The position numbers were made by a program, and so were the translations under genes. A DNA stretch of 64,000 nucleotides, from positions 806,001-870,000 of the forward strand of contig NZ_LT670849.1 in assembly GCF_900142985.1 (NCBI RefSeq), in the 5' to 3' direction. Positions 1 through 8,476 of the stretch are shown here, piece by piece (the first letter of the stretch is position 1; each line of letters begins with the position of its first letter). The notes under the pieces were generated by a model. The model had not been told where the DNA came from. It saw only the letters and a program-made list of their open reading frames with translations, and did not search any database. This DNA is from Bradyrhizobium erythrophlei. Its GTDB lineage: Bacteria > Pseudomonadota > Alphaproteobacteria > Rhizobiales > Xanthobacteraceae.

Positions 1-104
1 GTCTCACGCAATCGTTAGGTGGCGAGTTTATCCCTGGTCGTTACGCTATCGCCTGCGAATTTTCCGCGCGACCGCTCAGCCGTGCGCGTTGGGGAGGAAA
101 CTTC

Positions 105-1652
105 ATGAAACTTCTCTTTTTGTGCGGCAGCTTCATGCTGGCGACACTGGCGGCGCCGATTGCTGCGCGCGCGCAGAGCACGTCGCCGGTCGACGCCGTC
201 AACCAGGCGGTGGGCGCCATTGGTGGCGCCGATGCGCTGCGTGCCATGAAAAGCTTGACGTTCAAGGCTGACGCGCAATTCTGGGAGCCTCAGCAAAGCT
301 ACGTCGCCGATGGCGAACCCCGGCTCATCGGCAACTCCAAAATCACTTTCACCTGGAAAAATGACAACGACACATCGCGGACGGATTGGGAGCGCAAATT
401 CGAGTATCCGTTCGTCGAGGAGAAGAAATATAGCGAAATCGTCACGTCGAAATACGGCGCTGTATCCGCAGGAAGCAGCGAGGTTCCGATGTCGAATATC
501 AGGTTCGCTTCCTATCGGCGCGAGCTTGAACGGGCCCTTCCTAACCTCCTGCTGAAAGCGCTCGATGCGCCGGCGACGGTTTCTTCGTTGTCCAACCAAA
601 CCCTCGACGGCAAGTCGCTGCCGTCCGTCGCCTTCTCCGACGGCAACTTCAAGTTCGCCATCTTGTTCGATCCCTCGACCAAGCTGCCGGCCGCAGTCCG
701 CTCTTTTGACGACGACTGGGTCTACGGGGACATGATCTACGACCTCGTATTCGCCGATTGGCGGTCGGTTGATGGGATCAAGTTTGCATACTCGCAGACG
801 TACAAAGTCAACGATATCAAGGTCGGTCACCTGGACGTCAAGGACTTCAAGGTGAATCCGACAATCCCGGCTGATACGTTCGCGATTCGCGACGAAAACC
901 AAAGAGAAGCGAAAATGCCGGCGTCGGTGCCCTACCAATGGGTGATACGGCGTCTTTTCCTCGGACGCTTTCTCGACAGCGATGCGGTCAATTTTCCAGC
1001 GTCGGCAGCGGGCCTGAAGCTGATCGAGCTCTCGCCCAACGTGCAATTTGCGACCGGGGGCAGCCACAACAGCCTTATTATTTTGCGAAAAGATCATCTC
1101 GTTATCATCGATGCTCCGATCAACGAATGGCAATCGCGCTGGACCATTGATGCGGCGAAAGCGAAGTATCCGGGCAAGCCGGTCAAGTATCTGGTGCTCA
1201 CGCATCACCACAACGACCACACGGGCGGCGCGCGGACCTACGTGGCCGAGGGAGCGTCCATCGTCGTCGCCGCACCAAACAAGAAGCACTTCGAAACCGT
1301 GTTTCAGCTCCAGCATAAGCTCGTGCCCGACGAGCTTCAGAAGAGCAGAAAGCCGGCCAATATTATTGAATTTTCCGACCACATGACGCTAAAGGATGAA
1401 TCTGGCGACATCGAACTTTACAAAATTGCAAATCCGCACGCCGACGGCATGCTAATGGCACACCTTGTCAGCGATAATATTGTTTGGGTGACCGACTTGT
1501 ACTCGCCGGTCCGCGACAAGGACCGCACGGAAATGTTTGTCTCCTTCTACGAGGCGCTCAAGCAACGCCACATCGCGCCGGCCCGTATCGCGGGCGGGCA
1601 CGGTGGCGTCGTACCAATCTCAGAGATGGAAGCGGTGATGGCAGCACAATAG
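105..1652 (+). CDS. Secreted metallo-beta-lactamase-fold hydrolase
   Basis: The 515-residue protein opens with a clear signal peptide (hydrophobic run, then AAPIAARAQ, cleavage near residue 23), so it is expected in the periplasm. The C-terminal half carries the MBL zinc motif LTHHHNDHTGG at about residues 365-375, the HxHxDH signature of the superfamily. The N-terminal 280 residues look like a beta-rich outer-membrane-lipoprotein-sorting-like domain and carry no motif I recognise. A GGGGAGGAAAC ribosome site lies 5 bases before the ATG. The gene stands alone; the next gene on this strand starts 378 bases later. Fold assignment is firm, substrate unknown. Confidence 0.85.
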   Translation: MKLLFLCGSFMLATLAAPIAARAQSTSPVDAVNQAVGAIGGADALRAMKSLTFKADAQFWEPQQSYVADGEPRLIGNSKITFTWKNDNDTSRTDWERKFEYPFVEEKKYSEIVTSKYGAVSAGSSEVPMSNIRFASYRRELERALPNLLLKALDAPATVSSLSNQTLDGKSLPSVAFSDGNFKFAILFDPSTKLPAAVRSFDDDWVYGDMIYDLVFADWRSVDGIKFAYSQTYKVNDIKVGHLDVKDFKVNPTIPADTFAIRDENQREAKMPASVPYQWVIRRLFLGRFLDSDAVNFPASAAGLKLIELSPNVQFATGGSHNSLIILRKDHLVIIDAPINEWQSRWTIDAAKAKYPGKPVKYLVLTHHHNDHTGGARTYVAEGASIVVAAPNKKHFETVFQLQHKLVPDELQKSRKPANIIEFSDHMTLKDESGDIELYKIANPHADGMLMAHLVSDNIVWVTDLYSPVRDKDRTEMFVSFYEALKQRHIAPARIAGGHGGVVPISEMEAVMAAQ

Positions 1653-2030
1653 CTCCTCCCCACGAGAACAAGCGATGCCTGACCGAAACATGGCGCCTGG
1701 GCCGTTTGTTTTCCTTTGGTCATCGCTCCGAGCCCGGGCTGTTTTCTCTCGATCACCTCGTTAGCTCTGTGGCTCCTGATACACGGCGCAGCGGTCGCTT
1801 TAACGTGATCGGCAGATGCGCAAATTCTGCGACGGCTCCGTAACAAGCGAATTGGAATCGCGAATTTAATGGGACGTAGTGCGCTTTGACCAAGGCCGGT
1901 GCGCTTCTTTGGCGCTCCGGAGTGATGGTCAGATCCAAAATCTGCAAACTGGTTCGATTTCCACTGCGACATTTGTTTTGTCGAAGCGAACCTTAACCTT
2001 AAGCCTGCTCCGATCACGTAGGAGAGACAC
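1653..2030. other. Intergenic stretch without a supported gene
   Basis: No frame here has a ribosome site together with a recognisable protein. The long minus-strand open frame over it runs into the neighbouring genes on the opposite strand and has no recognisable domain. Only the last 20 bases matter: they hold the GGAGAGACAC ribosome site of the next gene. Confidence 0.5.
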
Positions 2031-2297
2031 ATGAGAAACTCTGCGACCCTATTTTTGACGTTGGCCACTTGCGCCGCGGCGCTAGTGACCGTTCCCATGG
2101 TCACACTCGCCAAGGCCGCCACAAACGACAGCGACAAAGAGAAGGCCAAGAAAATCCAAGCGAGCCCCAGCTTTAGCGATCCAAGGTCAACTGATCGGGC
2201 AAACGCGACCTGCTTCCGAGCCATCGACTGTGCGACGTGGCCTCCCCGGATAAATGATGATCCTGATCGAAAAGCTGGGGGTGCGGGCGGCATGTGA
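2031..2297 (+). CDS. Small secreted hypothetical protein
   Basis: This 88-residue protein begins with a typical signal peptide (MRNSATLFLTLATCAAAL, then VTLAKAA), followed by a lysine-rich polar stretch and two cysteines (CFRAIDC) that could form a disulfide. The ATG follows a good GGAGAGACAC ribosome site. Short exported proteins of this kind are common in rhizobia and mostly uncharacterised. No function can be assigned. Confidence 0.55.
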   Translation: MRNSATLFLTLATCAAALVTVPMVTLAKAATNDSDKEKAKKIQASPSFSDPRSTDRANATCFRAIDCATWPPRINDDPDRKAGGAGGM

Positions 2298-2584
2298 AGC
2301 CCGGCGCGCGAATGTCAGGCCTTCCGCGCAACTAGCTTCTGTTTGTAGCAATCGCACAAAGCGGGGCGCACCGCCGGCTTACGGTGCCGATCATCGCGGC
2401 CGAGCGGAAGTGGCCAGCCGCTGGTCAGCACCGCGACAGACCGATCCGGAAGTTAAGTCGGGCAAAACCGTTGAGGTTGGTTGCCCAGAATTCCCTGGCA
2501 CAAATTTGGTGAATCAGGCGTTACTACTCGCGTAACGCCTACCCAACCCGCGGCGTATGTCATCACGTGCACGAACACGATCCG

Positions 2585-3784
2585 ATGACCGATCCCAAGC
2601 CCCTTTTTGACATTGACAGCCTAGAGGCGTCGCTCCCGATCAACCGCGGAGATCGCGACGCACTAATCGCAAGGGGCTTGTCGTTGCATCGTCTGGGAAA
2701 GACCCAGGATGCCGTTGCTTGTTTCGAAGCTGCCCGTCAGGTCGCTCCGAACGATGAGCTGGTTCTGACAAATCTTGGTGTTTCGCTCGCGGACTGCGGG
2801 CGTTCACATGAAGCAGTCGTCGTATTTCGACAGGTGCTGAAGCGCAATCCGGAAAACTTGTATGTGCGGCACCAACTGCGGCGGCTGATCTCTGTCATCG
2901 TCCCCTTCTGGCACGTGCGGATGTTAAACGACACCCACCGAAACGATGCATTTGACAGCGCCATCCGAGCCGCGGTCGCAAGGAAAGGTCGGCTCGCGCG
3001 AATTCTGGACATCGGGACAGGCAGCGGCCTATTGTCGATGATGGCCGCGCGCGCAGGGGCCCAGAATATCGTCGCTTGCGAGAAGGTGCCGCTCATCGCT
3101 GAAGCAGCAGAACGTATCGTCGGGCTGAACGGATTTGACGACCGGATAAAGGTCGTCAACAAAGCGTCTACCGAACTCATCGTTGACAAGGACCTCGACG
3201 ACCGAGCCGACATTCTGGTCTCGGAGATCATATCCAGCGATCTTCTGGCAGAGAACGTGCTGGATACATTTGAAGATGCGCATGCGCGACTGTTGCGCGA
3301 GGACGCGACCATCATCCCCCGCGCCGCGACGGCCGTCGGATGTGTGGTTGGTAGCACGGCACTCGACAAATATGCCTTTGTGAATGAAGTGTCGGGATTT
3401 GACATTTCGCCGTTTGCCGCGCTTTCGCCGCCGCGACTGCCCGTTCATGGCATCATGACCTCGTGGCGGAGGCTAACAGACGATTTCGAGCTGGTCCGGA
3501 TCGACCTGACTGCAAAGAAACACCTTCCGTTCATGTGCAGGCTTGCCATTCCTGTGAACGAGGACGGTGAAGCCGCCGGCGTTGTACAATGGATCAAGCT
3601 GGACCTCGGCGAGGGCGTTACCTTTTCCAACCACCCCGACAGCTATTTCGATGGTGGATGGCTGCAGGTCCTGCACACGTTTCCGCAAGTCGTTCCCGTG
3701 ATCAAGGGCAAGCCGTTGATGCTAACAGTAGGTCATGATCGCATAAGTCTCGTCATCATGCCGAGCGAAACGGTTTCGCGCTGA
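2585..3784 (+). CDS. TPR-containing PRMT-like SAM methyltransferase
   Basis: The protein (399 residues from this ATG; a GTG at 2567 is also possible and neither has a strong ribosome site) starts with TPR-like helices over residues 15-95, including LSLHRLGKTQDAVACFEAAR and LGVSLADCGRSHEAVVVFRQ. A class I methyltransferase follows: motif I LDIGTGSGLLSMMAARAGA near residue 140 and an acidic loop SEIISSDLLAEN near 212 that matches the double-E loop region of protein arginine methyltransferases. The C-terminal half is beta-barrel-like, as in PRMTs. TPR followed by PRMT is the layout of eukaryotic PRMT9. A protein substrate is an inference; small-molecule methylation is not excluded. It stands alone. 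Confidence 0.75.
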   Translation: MTDPKPLFDIDSLEASLPINRGDRDALIARGLSLHRLGKTQDAVACFEAARQVAPNDELVLTNLGVSLADCGRSHEAVVVFRQVLKRNPENLYVRHQLRRLISVIVPFWHVRMLNDTHRNDAFDSAIRAAVARKGRLARILDIGTGSGLLSMMAARAGAQNIVACEKVPLIAEAAERIVGLNGFDDRIKVVNKASTELIVDKDLDDRADILVSEIISSDLLAENVLDTFEDAHARLLREDATIIPRAATAVGCVVGSTALDKYAFVNEVSGFDISPFAALSPPRLPVHGIMTSWRRLTDDFELVRIDLTAKKHLPFMCRLAIPVNEDGEAAGVVQWIKLDLGEGVTFSNHPDSYFDGGWLQVLHTFPQVVPVIKGKPLMLTVGHDRISLVIMPSETVSR

Positions 3785-4006
3785 CGCCGTGAACCAGAAC
3801 CACTGGGCAGCAGCATGCCAGGTTTATAGCCCTCGTTGTAAGCGTCGAGAGCCAAAATGGCTAAAGTCAGGTCCCTGTCCATTTGCGTCAACGGCGTGAG
3901 CGTGGAGACTGGAGCCTTGTGGGCCATGGCCGGTGGTGCGCCTGAGACCTTGAGTGGCTTCGCTGTGATGGGAACCACGAGCGGACCACTGACGTGGAGG
4001 CCGCGG

Positions 4007-4309
4007 TCAAGCAGGAAGCTTGTCGGCCAGCACGGTTGGTTGGCGAATCTCGGGGGACACGGCAAGCAGATCAGCCGCATTCGCCATGAGCGCCGCGGCG
4101 ACCGCGCCGTTCAGATGGGCGGTCCGTCCGGATTCATCGTTGAATGCGTCAAAGATCGCGAACGTCGTCTTGTCGAAGCGCACGGCAAACCAGGCGATCG
4201 TGCCCGTCTCTGCCATGACGAGGCTTCGTGCATTTGCAAGAAAAGACGCGACGTCCTCCTCCCGACCTGGCTTTGCCTTCAGTTCAACGTAGAGTGCGAA
4301 ACGCGTCAT
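4007..4309 (-). CDS. Antibiotic biosynthesis monooxygenase (ABM) domain protein
   Basis: This 100-residue protein is a single ferredoxin-like ABM domain: it opens MTRFALYVELKAKPGREED and continues with the alternating strands and helices and the ETGTIAWFAVRFD segment typical of YgiN/ABM dimers. Members are cofactor-free quinol monooxygenases or related enzymes. The ATG at 4309 is chosen over upstream codons because AAGGAG sits 7 bases before it. Downstream lies a non-coding 222-base stretch, then the end of the convergent methyltransferase gene. Confidence 0.8.
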   Translation of the reverse strand: MTRFALYVELKAKPGREEDVASFLANARSLVMAETGTIAWFAVRFDKTTFAIFDAFNDESGRTAHLNGAVAAALMANAADLLAVSPEIRQPTVLADKLPA

Positions 4310-4378
4310 CAGAGAACTCCTTTTTTCTTTGCGGGCTAGCCCCAACATGTACCCCCACGAAGGGATATTATTTCACGC

Positions 4379-4531
4379 TTAGAGTGCCGAATGGTCGCGG
4401 ACCGCTTCCGCCAATGCGGGTTTCAGATCAACGAAGCACTGGTCGAGGGCCGAGGGATCCTCGCGGTTCAAGGGGATCATCTTGGCCCGCGCCTCGCCTC
4501 CGCGGATGACCTCGAAGGCAACTTGCTCCAT
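4379..4531 (-). CDS. Possible 50-residue protein in frame after the thioredoxin-like gene
   Basis: After the TAG stop of the thioredoxin-like gene the same frame stays open for 50 more residues from an ATG (MEQVAFEVIRGGEARAKMIP and on to a TAA). The composition is protein-like and GC-rich in third positions. GAGG lies only two bases before the ATG, which is too close for good initiation. It could be a short translationally coupled gene, the tail of a longer ancestral protein cut by the TAG, or chance. I do not recognise the family. Confidence 0.35.
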   Translation of the reverse strand: MEQVAFEVIRGGEARAKMIPLNREDPSALDQCFVDLKPALAEAVRDHSAL

Positions 4532-4549
4532 TCCCTCGACGACAGCCGC

Positions 4550-5104
4550 CTAGCTTGTCGCGCTCAGGAGACGCCGGACTGCGTGCTCGATCTCATCATA
4601 TTGACCTTCGCCCGCATGACTGAACACGACGTTGCCGCGCTGGTCGACGATATATTGGGCCGGCCAGTACTGATTGCGCCATGCGTTCCAGGTCGCCGAC
4701 TCGTTGTCCTGCGCCACCGGATAGGTGATACCGTGGCGTCTCAGGGCAGCCTGCACATTGCCGGCCGACCGTTCGAATGGAAATTCGGGGGTGTGGATGC
4801 CGACGACGACAAGCCCCTTGTCCTTGTATGTCTCGTAGAGCTTGGTCACGTAGGGCAGCGTGTTGACACAGTTGTAGCAGCCATAGGTCCAGAAATCGAC
4901 CAGCACCACCTTGCCCCGCAAATCACCGATCGAGAGCGGCGCCGAGTTGAACCATTTCGTGATGCCGACGAAATCAGGCGCCGTAGCACGGGCGTCGGCC
5001 ACCTGAAGGAGCTTGCGATTATCGCCGGCTAATACTGGCGCCGCCAGAGCGGCCGCGGCGAGACCAGCGATTGTGGTGAGAACGGTTCTGCGCGATTGGA
5101 TCAT
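4550..5104 (-). CDS. Exported thioredoxin-like (TlpA/DipZ-type) protein
   Basis: The 184-residue protein begins with a Tat- or Sec-type leader (QSRRTVLTTIAGLAAAALAAP) and carries a redox-active CxxC, WTYGCYNC, with cysteines at 76 and 79 after the VVLVDFW strand. This is the thioredoxin fold of TlpA and of the DipZ periplasmic domain. It should act as an extracytoplasmic thiol reductase fed by the CcdA-type protein encoded 16 bases upstream, and the two are surely cotranscribed. The target could be cytochrome c maturation or repair of the methionine-rich exported protein two genes upstream; the latter is inference. Confidence 0.85.
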   Translation of the reverse strand: MIQSRRTVLTTIAGLAAAALAAPVLAGDNRKLLQVADARATAPDFVGITKWFNSAPLSIGDLRGKVVLVDFWTYGCYNCVNTLPYVTKLYETYKDKGLVVVGIHTPEFPFERSAGNVQAALRRHGITYPVAQDNESATWNAWRNQYWPAQYIVDQRGNVVFSHAGEGQYDEIEHAVRRLLSATS

Positions 5105-5120
5105 ATCAAGCTCCTTTGCG

Positions 5121-5816
5121 TTACAGGCCGAAGTGAGTTTCCGGAATGAATTGACCGAGCCAGGCGAGCGCGATTGCGTCGTATTGCAGAAACGCGCTCA
5201 ACGCGAACGCGATGACGACGGCGCCAAAGGCCTGTTGCAGCCGCCCGGCGTAAGGGGCAAGGCTTCTCAGTCTTGTCGAGATTGCCTGTCCGCCATAAGC
5301 GAGGCCGAGCATGGGCAATGCCGCGCCGACGGTATAGGTCAGCAGCAGTAGCGCTCCGTGGGCGTGGTCGGGCGACGTTGCAATTGCGGTCAGGATCGCT
5401 CCCAGCACTGGGCCTGAGCAAGGCGTCCAGATAAGCCCGAGCGTTGTGCCGAGAATGAAGCCGCCGAGATTCGTTTGGGCCGCCGTTGTCCCCTGCACCG
5501 CAAGGCCAGCATTCGCTAGTTTAGCCGTCACCCGCTCGAATGCAGCCGGCCAGATCATCAACGCGCCGAAAACCAGCAGGAGTGCAAGTCCCGCCTTGCG
5601 CAGCGTGTCGGGGTCAAAGCGCAGAGCGGTCGCAACCGCGTTCAACGCAAGCGCCACAAAGGCGAACGACAGCACAAAACCCGCCGCGATAAGAGCCGGT
5701 CGGGCGCCGGCGCGCTGGCCGATTGACGCTCCCAGCAGAATCGGGAGCACCGGTAGCGTACAGGGCGCGACGATTGTCAGCATGCCGGCGAACAGCGAGA
5801 GTATGAGATCGGTCAT
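5121..5816 (-). CDS. CcdA/DsbD-type membrane thiol electron carrier
   Basis: The 231-residue protein has about six membrane segments and two conserved cysteine-proline sites, VAPCTLPVLP near residue 18 and IWTPCSGPVLG near 130, which are the paired redox cysteines of CcdA and the DsbD beta domain. It would carry electrons from cytoplasmic thioredoxin across the membrane to the adjacent exported thioredoxin-like protein. It lies between the MXKDX-repeat gene (62-base gap) and the thioredoxin-like gene (16-base gap) on the same strand. Confidence 0.88.
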   Translation of the reverse strand: MTDLILSLFAGMLTIVAPCTLPVLPILLGASIGQRAGARPALIAAGFVLSFAFVALALNAVATALRFDPDTLRKAGLALLLVFGALMIWPAAFERVTAKLANAGLAVQGTTAAQTNLGGFILGTTLGLIWTPCSGPVLGAILTAIATSPDHAHGALLLLTYTVGAALPMLGLAYGGQAISTRLRSLAPYAGRLQQAFGAVVIAFALSAFLQYDAIALAWLGQFIPETHFGL

Positions 5817-5878
5817 TGGCGCACCATGGACGTACAGCGAGCGCGCCCATCTTAGGGCGCGCCCGCTGGGGAATGCCC

Positions 5879-6112
5879 TTACTTCTTCATTTCGTCCTTT
5901 TTCATGCCGTCCTTCGACATCGAGTCCTTGGACATCGCGTCTTTGGACATCGAATCCTTCGACATCGAGTCCTTCTTCATCGAGTCTTTGGACATCGAGT
6001 CCTCCTTCGACATCGAGTCCTTCTTCATGTCGTCGGCGAAAGCCTTGGGTGCCAACGCGAGCCCGTATGACAAGGTCACGGCTGACAGGATAATGGCGGC
6101 GCGCTTAATCAT
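5879..6112 (-). CDS. Exported MXKDX pentapeptide-repeat protein
   Basis: The 77-residue precursor has a signal peptide (MIKRAAIILSAVTLSYGLAL, cleavage after APKAFA) and a mature part made almost only of M, K, S and D in units such as DSMSK, DSMKK and DAMSK. At DNA level this is a 15-base tandem repeat over about 5882-6025. The ATG at 6112 is preceded by AAGGAG with a 9-base gap; longer starts lack one. This is the pentapeptide MXKDX repeat family, function unknown. The CcdA and thioredoxin neighbours suggest a periplasmic redox or metal role for the regularly spaced methionines (inference). Confidence 0.85.
   Translation of the reverse strand: MIKRAAIILSAVTLSYGLALAPKAFADDMKKDSMSKEDSMSKDSMKKDSMSKDSMSKDAMSKDSMSKDGMKKDEMKK
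5882..6025. repeat. 15-bp tandem repeat coding MSKDS units
   Basis: On the plus strand the pattern is GACATCGAGTCCTTC/TTG repeated with small changes, period 15 bases. One unit is disturbed by an extra glutamate codon (SKEDS). Such arrays expand and contract by slippage, so copy number should vary between strains. Confidence 0.85.
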
Positions 6113-6278
6113 GCTGCAGAATCTCCTTGAGGACATTTTCCAATTGGCAACGGTCGTGGCCCTTTGAACTTCGAAAGAGACCGTCACTCGTTACAAGCCA
6201 GAACAAAGAATGGATCACAAGGGCGTGAGCAGTCCCGATGCTGTCGAGGTTACAAGTGGCTCCTCGAATACGTCGGCC

Positions 6279-6854
6279 TCATAGGATCCCTGCTGGATTT
6301 CCAACAGCGGTTGCACCAGTTGGAACATCCTTCGTGACGACGGCACCAGCCCCAATTATCGCGTTGTCACCAACGCTCACGCCCGGGAGAATAACGGCGT
6401 TTCCACCGATCCAGACGTCCCGGCCAATGCGAACCCGGCGGCCAAGCTCAAGTCCTACTTTTCGCACGGCTTCGTCGCGTGGATGATCTGCGGCGTAGAT
6501 GTGAACGCCCGGCCCAATTTGTGGGCGGTCTCCAATCAAAACTTCGACCACATCCAGGATGACGCAGTTGAAATTGATGAGCGCTCCAGCACCGAGTTTG
6601 ATGTTGAAGCCGTAGTCACAAAAGAATGGGGGCCTAACTTCGACACCATCACCGACGAAGCCAAGTTTGTCTAACAGAAGTGATTTTCGCTGTGACGGCG
6701 GTGAAGTGTTGTAGCGGCTAATCCAATCCGATGCTGCGGCGAGGTACCGCTGTATCTCGGGATCACTGGGACGATAAAACTCATCCGTCACACGATCATA
6801 GTGCTTCGTTGCACTACCTGCTATCCGCCGCGCAACGGCCACAACCTCGCCCAA
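6279..6854 (-). CDS. Hexapeptide-repeat sugar O-acetyltransferase (LacA/NodL type)
   Basis: The 191-residue protein has the Mac N-terminal segment (EFYRPSDPEIQRYLAA) and then the left-handed beta-helix of hexapeptide acyltransferases, with the maltose/galactoside acetyltransferase motifs VHIYAADHP, VWIGGNAVILPGV and GAGAVVTKDVP. It transfers acetyl from acetyl-CoA to a sugar hydroxyl. No ATG exists in the frame; the best start is TTG at 6854, so the 5' end is uncertain. It ends abruptly after GNPAGIL, where relatives usually run a few residues longer. Confidence 0.85.
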   Translation of the reverse strand: MGEVVAVARRIAGSATKHYDRVTDEFYRPSDPEIQRYLAAASDWISRYNTSPPSQRKSLLLDKLGFVGDGVEVRPPFFCDYGFNIKLGAGALINFNCVILDVVEVLIGDRPQIGPGVHIYAADHPRDEAVRKVGLELGRRVRIGRDVWIGGNAVILPGVSVGDNAIIGAGAVVTKDVPTGATAVGNPAGIL

Positions 6855-7048
6855 CGTTCGGGTTCAACGTCGGCCGTCCAGCGGCTATGGCTTGAACAAT
6901 GCGCGTGACGACATCCGCTTGGCCTATCTCGCGCTCTTTGCGCCTAGTCGAGGTTCGAGTCAGCGGAACGCTACCGCCTTCCCCAAACCAGCCAAGCCTG
7001 CGATATCTCGTCCAAAGAGTTTAGTCGTAAGCCCTTGAAGCGCACATT

Positions 7049-8038
7049 CTAAATTCCCCAGCGCAGCGCGGCTGTATGAACGGGCGCATCCCAGAGGCGC
7101 CTCAATTCTTCATCGAGCAGCGACACCGTCGCCGAGCAGCCGGCCATGTCGAGCGAGGTAACGAAATTGCCGACCAGTGACCGAGCGACGGTGCCGCCGG
7201 CGGCTTCGACGCCGTGGCGGACGTCGTTGTACATGAGGTAGAGCTCGGACAGCGGTGTGCCACCGAAGCCGTTGATCAACAGGATCACGTCTCCCCTCGC
7301 CCGCGCGCCAAGATCGGCGGTGATAGCGCCGACCATCTCGGCCGCGATCTCTTTCGCCGGCCTGAGCTTGACCCGCCGGCGTCCCGGTTCGCCGTGGATG
7401 CCGACGCCGACCTCCATCTCGTCATCGCCTAGCTCGAAGGTCGGCTTGCCGGCCGCGGGAACGGTACAGCTCGTCAGCGCGATGCCAATCGAGCGCGTCG
7501 CGGCGTTGACGCGATCGCCGAGCGCCTTCAGCTCGGCAAGACTCCTGCCTTGTTCGGCCGCCGCACCCAGGATCTTCTCCACGATCAGCGTGCCGGCCAC
7601 CCCGCGCCGCCCAGTGGAATAAGTCGAGGTCTCGACGGCGACATCGTCGTCGGTGATCACGGTCGCGACCGATTTCCCGGACATCTCTCGCGCCATATCG
7701 AAGTTCATGACGTCGCCTTCGTAATTCTTCACAATCAACAGCACCCCGCCGCCGGTGTCGGCGGCTTCGATGGCCGCAATGATGAGATCCGGCGTGGGCG
7801 AGGTAAAGACCTGTCCGGGAACGGCGGCGTCCAACATGCCTTCCCCGACGAATCCGCCATGGAGCGGCTCGTGTCCCGAGCCGCCGCCCGATACCAGGGC
7901 CACCTTGCCTCGCTTGAGATGACGGCGCAGCACAAAGGGAGCGGCTTCGCCTAGGCGAACAATGTCGGAATGCGCACTGCAAAATCCCGCAAGGCTTTCC
8001 TTGACCACGTCCTCGACGGCATTGATCAGCTTCTTCAT
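7049..8038 (-). CDS. dhaK: PTS-dependent dihydroxyacetone kinase, substrate-binding subunit DhaK
   Basis: The 329-residue protein matches DhaK over its length: SGGGSGHEPLHGGFVG near residue 50 and VGVGIHGEPGRRR near 215, whose histidine binds dihydroxyacetone covalently as a hemiaminal. Together with DhaL and DhaM it converts dihydroxyacetone to dihydroxyacetone phosphate using PEP. A strong GGGAGGGAGGG ribosome site precedes the ATG. It is the last gene of the twelve-gene operon, 18 bases after the HTH gene and far from dhaL, which is unusual because dhaK normally precedes dhaL. Confidence 0.95.
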   Translation of the reverse strand: MKKLINAVEDVVKESLAGFCSAHSDIVRLGEAAPFVLRRHLKRGKVALVSGGGSGHEPLHGGFVGEGMLDAAVPGQVFTSPTPDLIIAAIEAADTGGGVLLIVKNYEGDVMNFDMAREMSGKSVATVITDDDVAVETSTYSTGRRGVAGTLIVEKILGAAAEQGRSLAELKALGDRVNAATRSIGIALTSCTVPAAGKPTFELGDDEMEVGVGIHGEPGRRRVKLRPAKEIAAEMVGAITADLGARARGDVILLINGFGGTPLSELYLMYNDVRHGVEAAGGTVARSLVGNFVTSLDMAGCSATVSLLDEELRRLWDAPVHTAALRWGI

Positions 8039-8056
8039 CCCTCCCTCCCTGCTTTT

Positions 8057-8476
8057 TTAAGTATCCTCGATCAGCCTTGCGATCTTCTCCGCGAATTCGC
8101 TCAACAGCGTGTCGAGCTTGTGATTCTTTTGCTCGCTCCCGAGATCGGGCAGCATCAAGGTGAGCCGCCTGCTCCGCTCGCGTTCCTTCAGGAGCAACAG
8201 CCGCCGCGGATGCGCGCGATGATAAGCGGCGAGGAACCGCTCCTTTTCCTGCGCCGAGAAATGGCAGACCTGGATGATCGCATTCAGATGCTGCGCGGGA
8301 ATCGGCGTCTGATAGACCGGGTTGGCGATCTGGGTGATAAAGCTGCGATTCTTGCCGAGCGCTTCCGCCAGGCGTTGTCGCATGCCGGATGGCCGGCGAT
8401 CGAGAATGTCGCGCAGGATGGTCTTGTAGGCCGCAATCAGATCTTGCGAATTTTCCGGAGTCGCTTGCGTGCTCAT
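8057..8476 (-). CDS. Helix-turn-helix protein inside the dha operon
   Basis: This 139-residue protein has an XRE-like helix-turn-helix around residues 30-70 (RQRLAEALGKNRSFITQIAN) and a basic, helical C-terminal half (RAHPRRLLLLKERERSRR). It starts directly after the Enzyme I stop codon with no intervening base and lies 18 bases before dhaK, so it is translated with the kinase genes. A DNA-binding regulator of this operon is the natural guess; a nucleoid or RNA-binding role is possible. No ligand domain is visible. Confidence 0.7.
   Translation of the reverse strand: MSTQATPENSQDLIAAYKTILRDILDRRPSGMRQRLAEALGKNRSFITQIANPVYQTPIPAQHLNAIIQVCHFSAQEKERFLAAYHRAHPRRLLLLKERERSRRLTLMLPDLGSEQKNHKLDTLLSEFAEKIARLIEDT

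Noticed and set aside
15..1382. Long minus-strand open frame opposite the first MBL-fold gene
   Set aside because: It is fully antisense to a gene with a signal peptide and zinc motif, has no ribosome site and shows no domain; long antisense frames are expected at this GC.
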